From Halomarinibacterium sp041392205 (lineage in GTDB: Bacteria > Bacteroidota > Bacteroidia > Flavobacteriales > Flavobacteriaceae): DNA of 64,000 bases. Position 1 is the first letter of the stretch. Every line of letters starts with the position of its first letter. Below, in pieces: positions 60,049 through 64,000 of this stretch. A program made the translations under genes and the position numbers. A model generated the notes under the pieces. It ran no database searches and was not told the DNA's origin. It saw only the letters and a list, made by a program, of their open reading frames with translations. The stretch covers positions 248,001 to 312,000 of the forward strand of contig JAWKMO010000003.1 in NCBI GenBank assembly GCA_041392205.1, given 5' to 3'.

Positions 60049-61668
60049 ATGAAAAATCTACCTTTCACATTATCCTATTTTTTACTACTAGTTTGTATTT
60101 CTATTTTGTTTGCTTCTTGTGGAGGTAATGAAAAAAATGAAAGAGACCACCTCGTTTTCCGCTACAATGAGCATAGCAATATTGCTTCTTTAGATCCTGC
60201 GTTTGCTAGAAATCCACAAAACATTTGGCCTACCAATCAATTATACAATGGCTTGATACAATTGGACGACTCTTTACACATTCAACCCGATATTGCCAAA
60301 AGTTGGGAGTTAGTAGATAGCACGTGTACCTTTTATTTTTCTTTAAGAAAAGACGTCTATTTCCATAAAAATAAAGTCTTCGGAAAAGATTCCACCAGAA
60401 CTGTTACCGCCTACGATTTTGAATATAGTTACCAACGGCTTATTGACCCAAAAGTGGCCTCTCCAGGCAGCTGGGTGATGAATTATGTAGATCTTGCTGT
60501 TGCGGAAAATGATTCTGTTTTTAAAATTATGCTAAAAGAACCGTTTCCAGCCTTTTTAGGAATGTTGGGAATGCGATACTTTTCAGTAGTTCCCAAAGAA
60601 GCAGTAGAATTTTACGGCAATGAATTTCGAAGGAATCCTGTGGGCACGGGACCTTTTCAATTTAAATTATGGGAAGAAAATGTAAAGTTGGTTTTACGAA
60701 AAAATCCATTGTATTTTGAAAAAGATGAAAATGGTATCCAACTCCCTTATCTGGAAGCGGTTGCCATCACTTTTTTACCCGATAAGCAAAGTGAGTTTTT
60801 GCAGTTTGCGCAAGGGAAAATAGATTTTATTTCGGGCTTGGATAATTCGTATAAAGACGAAATTTTAACTACTACAGGTAAGCTACAACCCAAATATAAA
60901 AACACCGTAAACCTCCTTACCTCTCCCTTTTTAAACACCGAATATTTAGGCTTCTATTTAGATTCAAATCTTTCTGAAATTCAATCAAAAGTATTACGCC
61001 AAGCTATAAACTACGGCTTCGACCGACAAAAAATGGTTACCTACCTTCGAAACGGAATGGGCATCCCAGCCGAACACGGATTTATCCCAAAGGGACTCCC
61101 AGGATTTAACCCTATTAAAGGTTATACGTACCAACCCGAATTGGCAAAACAGCTCGTGGCTCAATATAAAGCCGAAACTGGGGATCAAACCCCAGAAATT
61201 GTGATTGGAACCAATAGTCAATACTTAGATATTTGTGAATACATCCAGCGAGAATTAGAAAAAATTGGCATTACCGTAACCATTGATGTAATGCCTCCCT
61301 CCACACTACGGCAAATGAAAAGTAGTGGTGAATTGGATATCTTTCGCGCCAGTTGGGTAGCCGATTATCCCGATGCCGAAAACTATCTTTCGTTGTTTTA
61401 CAGTCCCAATTTTGTACCTCACGGGCCCAATTATATGCACTATAAAAATGAAGTATTTGACAGTATGTATCAAAAAGCGTTGTCTATAAGTAATATTGAA
61501 GATCGTAAATTGCTGTACACCAAAATGGATTCGTTAGTTATTACCGATGCTCCCGTAGTGCCTTTGTTTTATGATAAAGCTGTGCGTTTTGTCAATAAAA
61601 AGGTAAGTGGTTTGGGTATTAATCCACAGAATTTTTTGTTTTTGAAGCGAGTAAAAAAGGGGCGATAA
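60049..61668 (+). CDS. Oligopeptide-binding lipoprotein of an ABC importer (SBP_bac_5)
   Basis: 539 residues from ATG 60049. Lipobox FASC with Cys24. SBP family 5 signature features: AYDFEYSYQRLIDPKVASPGSWV, NPVGTGPFQFKLWEENVKLVL, VLRQAINYGFDRQKMV and FRASWVADYPDAENYLSLFYS. Binds peptides or similar at the outside of the inner membrane. The permease genes are not in the window. A TTG 6 codons earlier is less likely than this ATG. Confidence 0.88.
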   Translation: MKNLPFTLSYFLLLVCISILFASCGGNEKNERDHLVFRYNEHSNIASLDPAFARNPQNIWPTNQLYNGLIQLDDSLHIQPDIAKSWELVDSTCTFYFSLRKDVYFHKNKVFGKDSTRTVTAYDFEYSYQRLIDPKVASPGSWVMNYVDLAVAENDSVFKIMLKEPFPAFLGMLGMRYFSVVPKEAVEFYGNEFRRNPVGTGPFQFKLWEENVKLVLRKNPLYFEKDENGIQLPYLEAVAITFLPDKQSEFLQFAQGKIDFISGLDNSYKDEILTTTGKLQPKYKNTVNLLTSPFLNTEYLGFYLDSNLSEIQSKVLRQAINYGFDRQKMVTYLRNGMGIPAEHGFIPKGLPGFNPIKGYTYQPELAKQLVAQYKAETGDQTPEIVIGTNSQYLDICEYIQRELEKIGITVTIDVMPPSTLRQMKSSGELDIFRASWVADYPDAENYLSLFYSPNFVPHGPNYMHYKNEVFDSMYQKALSISNIEDRKLLYTKMDSLVITDAPVVPLFYDKAVRFVNKKVSGLGINPQNFLFLKRVKKGR

Positions 61669-61722
61669 TAGTAACAATTAATGAATTTCAAAGACTTATA
61701 ATGCAACCATTCTTCAAGTCTG

Positions 61723-62028
61723 ATGAAATTTACAACGACAGGTGTAACATTAGGTCACAAGCTTTTTATTCGAGAAAGGGTTACCCTTTTTGATAAAAAA
61801 AAGCTAGATAGAAATCATACTATTGAGAATTATGTAGACCATACAAAAATGAAAAGCCATGAGTTCGCTGCTTTTCAAAAACGGATGTTTTATCAAAGGA
61901 AAAAAGACCGGAAAAAAAGAAGGGTGATTTTATTAATAACCTTTATTATTACTCTTTTTATCGTTATTGGATTTTTACTATTCTGGAAAACCTTTGATTT
62001 TGATTTATGGAAATCTTCAGAGTTTTAA
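61723..62028 (+). CDS. Small membrane protein of unknown function
   Basis: 101 residues. Basic N-terminus (KKKLDRNHTIENYVDH, RKKDRKKRR) and one membrane helix (VILLITFIITLFIVIGFLLFW). I recognise no family. The stop shares TTAA (62025-62028) with the convergent GlmU-like gene. Confidence 0.68.
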   Translation: MKFTTTGVTLGHKLFIRERVTLFDKKKLDRNHTIENYVDHTKMKSHEFAAFQKRMFYQRKKDRKKRRVILLITFIITLFIVIGFLLFWKTFDFDLWKSSEF

Positions 62029-63200
62029 TCCCTGCGCCACTTCGCACTTTCCTCAAAAACATGAGTGAGGATTTTGGCGTCTGCTTCCGTAAATTCCATA
62101 TGCCTTCGTGACATCACAATTTTAGCTGTTTCAAAGGCTTTGTTGGTTTTATAGGTAGTCATCCCGGCATGGCCTCCCCAACTAAAACTGGGGATAAAAT
62201 TTCGTGGAAATCCACTTCCGAAGATATTAGCACTCACTCCCACCACCGTACCCGTATTAAACATGGTGTTGATGCCGCATTTGCTATGATCACCCATCAT
62301 TAATCCGCAAAATTGCAATCCTGTTTTGGCAAAACTTTCGGTTTCATAATCCCACAGTCGAACCGGTTCATAATTGTTTTTTAAGTTGGACGTATTGGTA
62401 TCGGCTCCCAAATTGCACCATTCGCCAATCACAGAATTTCCTAAAAATCCGTCATGCCCTTTGTTGGAATACCCAAACAGCACACTATTGTTCACTTCAC
62501 CACCTACTTTACAGTAAGGCCCCACGGTAACACCAGTATAAATTTTTGCCGCCATTTTTATGGTGGCGCCTTCACAAAGAGCAAACGGACCACGAATCAT
62601 GGCACCTTCCATAATTTCAGCATTTTTCCCAATATAGATAGGTCCTTCTTTGGCATTTAGAGAGCACAGTGGAAGTTCGGCACCCTCTTCAATAAAAATA
62701 TGTTCGGGATAAAAAGCAACCGTAGTTTCTGGTATGGGTTGCGATTTTCTTCCTTTGGTAAGTAATTGATAGTCGCGGGTGATCGCTTCATGGTTTTTAC
62801 TGAAAATATCCCAGGTATGTTCGATGCGAAGAATATCGTTATGGCTATATTGTATTACTTCATACCTATCAAAATCGACTTCTTGATCTTCTTCCGAAAA
62901 AAAGGCAATAGGTTCCTCATTGTAAAAAATCGCCTGATTTTCAGAAAGATTTTTGATGATATTCACCAGATTTTCTGAAGGAATAAAACTGGCATTAATC
63001 AAAATATTTTTTTCCAGTTCTACCAACGGCCATTTTTCGGAAAGATAATCTTCCGTTACGGTGGTTGTGGTAGTATTTAAAAGAAATTCCCATTTTTCGC
63101 GCAAGGTTAAAATCCCCACACGAATATCTGCCACGGGCCTGGTAAAGGTAAAAGGCAATAACTGATTTCGAACACTTCCGTCAAAAAGAATATAATTCAT
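62025..63200 (-). CDS. GlmU-like sugar-nucleotide protein
   Basis: 391 residues. N-terminal part resembles nucleotidyltransferases (MNYILFDGSVRNQLLPFTFTRPVADIRVGIL), C-terminal left-handed beta-helix of hexapeptide repeats (YIGKNAEIMEGAMIRGPFAL, VGGEVNNSVLFGYSNKGHDGF, GINTMFNTGTVVGVSANIFG). It resembles the GlmU-family proteins of Bacteroidota that are not the main GlmU. The catalytic GG motif of the uridylyltransferase is not clear, so acetyltransferase or sugar-sensing roles remain possible. Confidence 0.85.
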   Translation of the reverse strand: MNYILFDGSVRNQLLPFTFTRPVADIRVGILTLREKWEFLLNTTTTTVTEDYLSEKWPLVELEKNILINASFIPSENLVNIIKNLSENQAIFYNEEPIAFFSEEDQEVDFDRYEVIQYSHNDILRIEHTWDIFSKNHEAITRDYQLLTKGRKSQPIPETTVAFYPEHIFIEEGAELPLCSLNAKEGPIYIGKNAEIMEGAMIRGPFALCEGATIKMAAKIYTGVTVGPYCKVGGEVNNSVLFGYSNKGHDGFLGNSVIGEWCNLGADTNTSNLKNNYEPVRLWDYETESFAKTGLQFCGLMMGDHSKCGINTMFNTGTVVGVSANIFGSGFPRNFIPSFSWGGHAGMTTYKTNKAFETAKIVMSRRHMEFTEADAKILTHVFEESAKWRRD

Positions 63201-63263
63201 TTAATAGCTGTAAGGTGAAAGGTTAAAGGTAAATGAATTTTAGGAAGGGGCAAAAACAAAAAA

Positions 63264-63283
63264 GCCTTCGATTTCTCGAAGGC
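63264..63283 (-). terminator. rpmE2 terminator
   Basis: GCCTTCGA (63264-63271), loop TTTC, TCGAAGGC (63276-63283), with an A-run on the left that reads as T-run after the hairpin on the minus strand. Confidence 0.85.
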
Positions 63284-63305
63284 ATATATAAATAAGGTTT
63301 GTTTG

Positions 63306-63557
63306 TTATTTGCTAAATTTAGAATACTTGTTCTTAAATTTATCGATACGCCCTGCGGTATCCACCAATTTGTGTTTTCCTGTATAAAAAGGATGAGACG
63401 TTCTTGAAATCTCCAATTTTACTACGGGATACTCCACACCGTCTACTTCAATAGTCTCTTTGGTTTCGGCAGTAGATTTTGTTAAAAATACATCGTCATT
63501 AGACATGTCTTTAAAAGCCACTAATCTGTAATTTTCTGGGTGAATTCCTTTTCTCAT
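63306..63557 (-). CDS. rpmE2: 50S ribosomal protein bL31, type B
   Basis: 83 residues from ATG 63557 (MRKGIHPENYRLVAFKDMS). The zinc-binding Cys residues of type A bL31 are absent, so this is the zinc-free type B, often used when zinc is scarce. No second bL31 gene is in the window. Confidence 0.95.
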   Translation of the reverse strand: MRKGIHPENYRLVAFKDMSNDDVFLTKSTAETKETIEVDGVEYPVVKLEISRTSHPFYTGKHKLVDTAGRIDKFKNKYSKFSK

Positions 63558-63595
63558 CGCTATAATGTATTTAGTACTCTGTAATTTTGAGAGTG

Positions 63596-63625
63596 CAAAT
63601 TTAAGCAATAATTATAAATGAACAA
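63596..63625 (-). promoter_or_regulatory. rpmE2 promoter
   Basis: Minus strand TTG (63625-63623), exactly 19 bases, TAAATTTG (63603-63596). Perfect consensus. Confidence 0.8.
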
Positions 63626-63670
63626 TACTTTAGGTAAATTTTTACTAAAAAATATAACGTAACATTTTAG

Positions 63671-63678
63671 TACATTTG
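63671..63678 (+). promoter_or_regulatory. -7 promoter box of the DUF4199 gene
   Basis: TACATTTG inside the 21-base motif shared with the promoter at 54800-54820. Confidence 0.6.
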
Positions 63679-63712
63679 TTTACTAACTGGCAAAACTAAA
63701 AACTATACAACT

Positions 63713-64000
63713 ATGGACAATCAAAAAGCATCAGTAAAAAAAATAGCGCTTAATTATGGCCTACTCCTTGGGTTAGCATCTATTGCATTATCAGTAGTTA
63801 CCTACGTTATGGGGGTACATTTAGAAAGGCCCTGGTGGGCTTCAGTATTAGGCATATTAATAATGGTAGCCTTTATTGTATACGGATTAAAAGCGTTTAA
63901 GCTAGATAATGGCGGATTTCTTTCTTTAGGAGAAGCTATAAAAGTAGGCATAGCCATTTCGGTAATTGCTGGAATTATAGGAGCCATTTATAATTATGTT
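63713..64000 (+). CDS. DUF4199-type membrane protein, partial
   Basis: 96 residues visible, running off the right edge. Three membrane helices so far (YGLLLGLASIALSVVTYVMG, SVLGILIMVAFIVYGL, IAISVIAGIIGAIYNYV) around GFLSLGEAIKVG, the DUF4199 phrase. Function unknown; inner membrane. Confidence 0.85.
   Translation, partial: MDNQKASVKKIALNYGLLLGLASIALSVVTYVMGVHLERPWWASVLGILIMVAFIVYGLKAFKLDNGGFLSLGEAIKVGIAISVIAGIIGAIYNYV

Noticed and set aside
1..64000. tRNA or rRNA genes
   Set aside because: I read the intergenic stretches for tRNA-like T-loops and acceptor stems and found none; a dedicated tRNA search would settle it.

Overview
The window looks like chromosomal DNA of a Bacteroidota bacterium, most likely a member of the Flavobacteriaceae. 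The evidence is TonB-dependent receptors with plug and carboxypeptidase-like domains, two proteins with type IX secretion (T9SS) C-terminal sorting domains, DUF4252, DUF5777 and DUF4199 proteins, a CarB without its C-terminal regulatory domain, and several promoters of the Bacteroidota form TTG-N19-TAnnTTTG. I saw no tRNA or rRNA genes and no CRISPR array.

Layout. 1-3170: a secreted zinc metalloprotease running off the left edge, divergent from prfB, which carries the classical RF2 programmed +1 frameshift. 3171-8777: an AT-rich accessory island with a papain-like protein plus lipoprotein pair, an attC-like hairpin, and a two-gene nuclease/helicase system that I read as Hachiman-like antiviral defence (HamA/DUF1837 plus HamB). 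8778-9814: a small HExxH protein and a secreted cupin. 9815-11205: about 1.4 kb without genes, built of several different 7-bp tandem repeats, direct repeats and G/C palindromes. 11206-16902: HAD phosphatase, PfkB kinase, a TonB-dependent receptor and a TerC-like protein. 16963-18070: the rpsF-rpsR-rplI operon. 18275-23809: LytTR regulator, priA, a YihY-type protein, nadC and rlmH. 23815-25519: a second accessory patch. It begins exactly at the rlmH stop codon and is bounded by a 62-bp duplication of the rlmH 3' end. Beside it is a lone gene between hairpins and inverted repeats that resemble integron attC sites. 25520-43169: mostly housekeeping and envelope genes (T9SS lipase-like protein, ALDH, DEAD-box helicase, RdgB, TrmH, sirtuin, NagB-like protein, PurB, an ECF sigma/anti-sigma/DUF4252 operon, S41 peptidase). 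41229-46560: a cobalamin uptake locus (BtuB receptor behind a cobalamin riboswitch, divergent BtuF-C-D transporter). 46588-64000: rmuC, a five-gene redox/envelope operon (c-type cytochrome, YceI, OB-fold, DUF5777, cupredoxin), carB, rpmH, MltD, pirin, mtaB, an oligopeptide-binding lipoprotein, a GlmU-like protein, rpmE2 and a DUF4199 protein cut by the right edge.

How the parts connect. BtuB, BtuF, BtuC and BtuD form one uptake route for vitamin B12 across both membranes, and the riboswitch shuts off the receptor when B12 is present. HamA and HamB are adjacent and co-directional, as expected for a defence pair. prfB needs an internal Shine-Dalgarno pairing for its frameshift, while rpsF and rpsR in the same window encode proteins that lie next to the 16S 3' end. 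A small family of palindromic repeats (core GAGCGCAGTCGA) is scattered over the window: in the gene-poor stretch, inside the cobalamin riboswitch, between two convergent genes, and in frame inside mtaB.

The most unusual items are the rlmH 3'-end duplication, which is analogous in position to the SCC attachment site of staphylococci, the attC-like cassette boundaries, the defence island, the heptamer repeat field, and the repeat insertions in a riboswitch and a coding gene.
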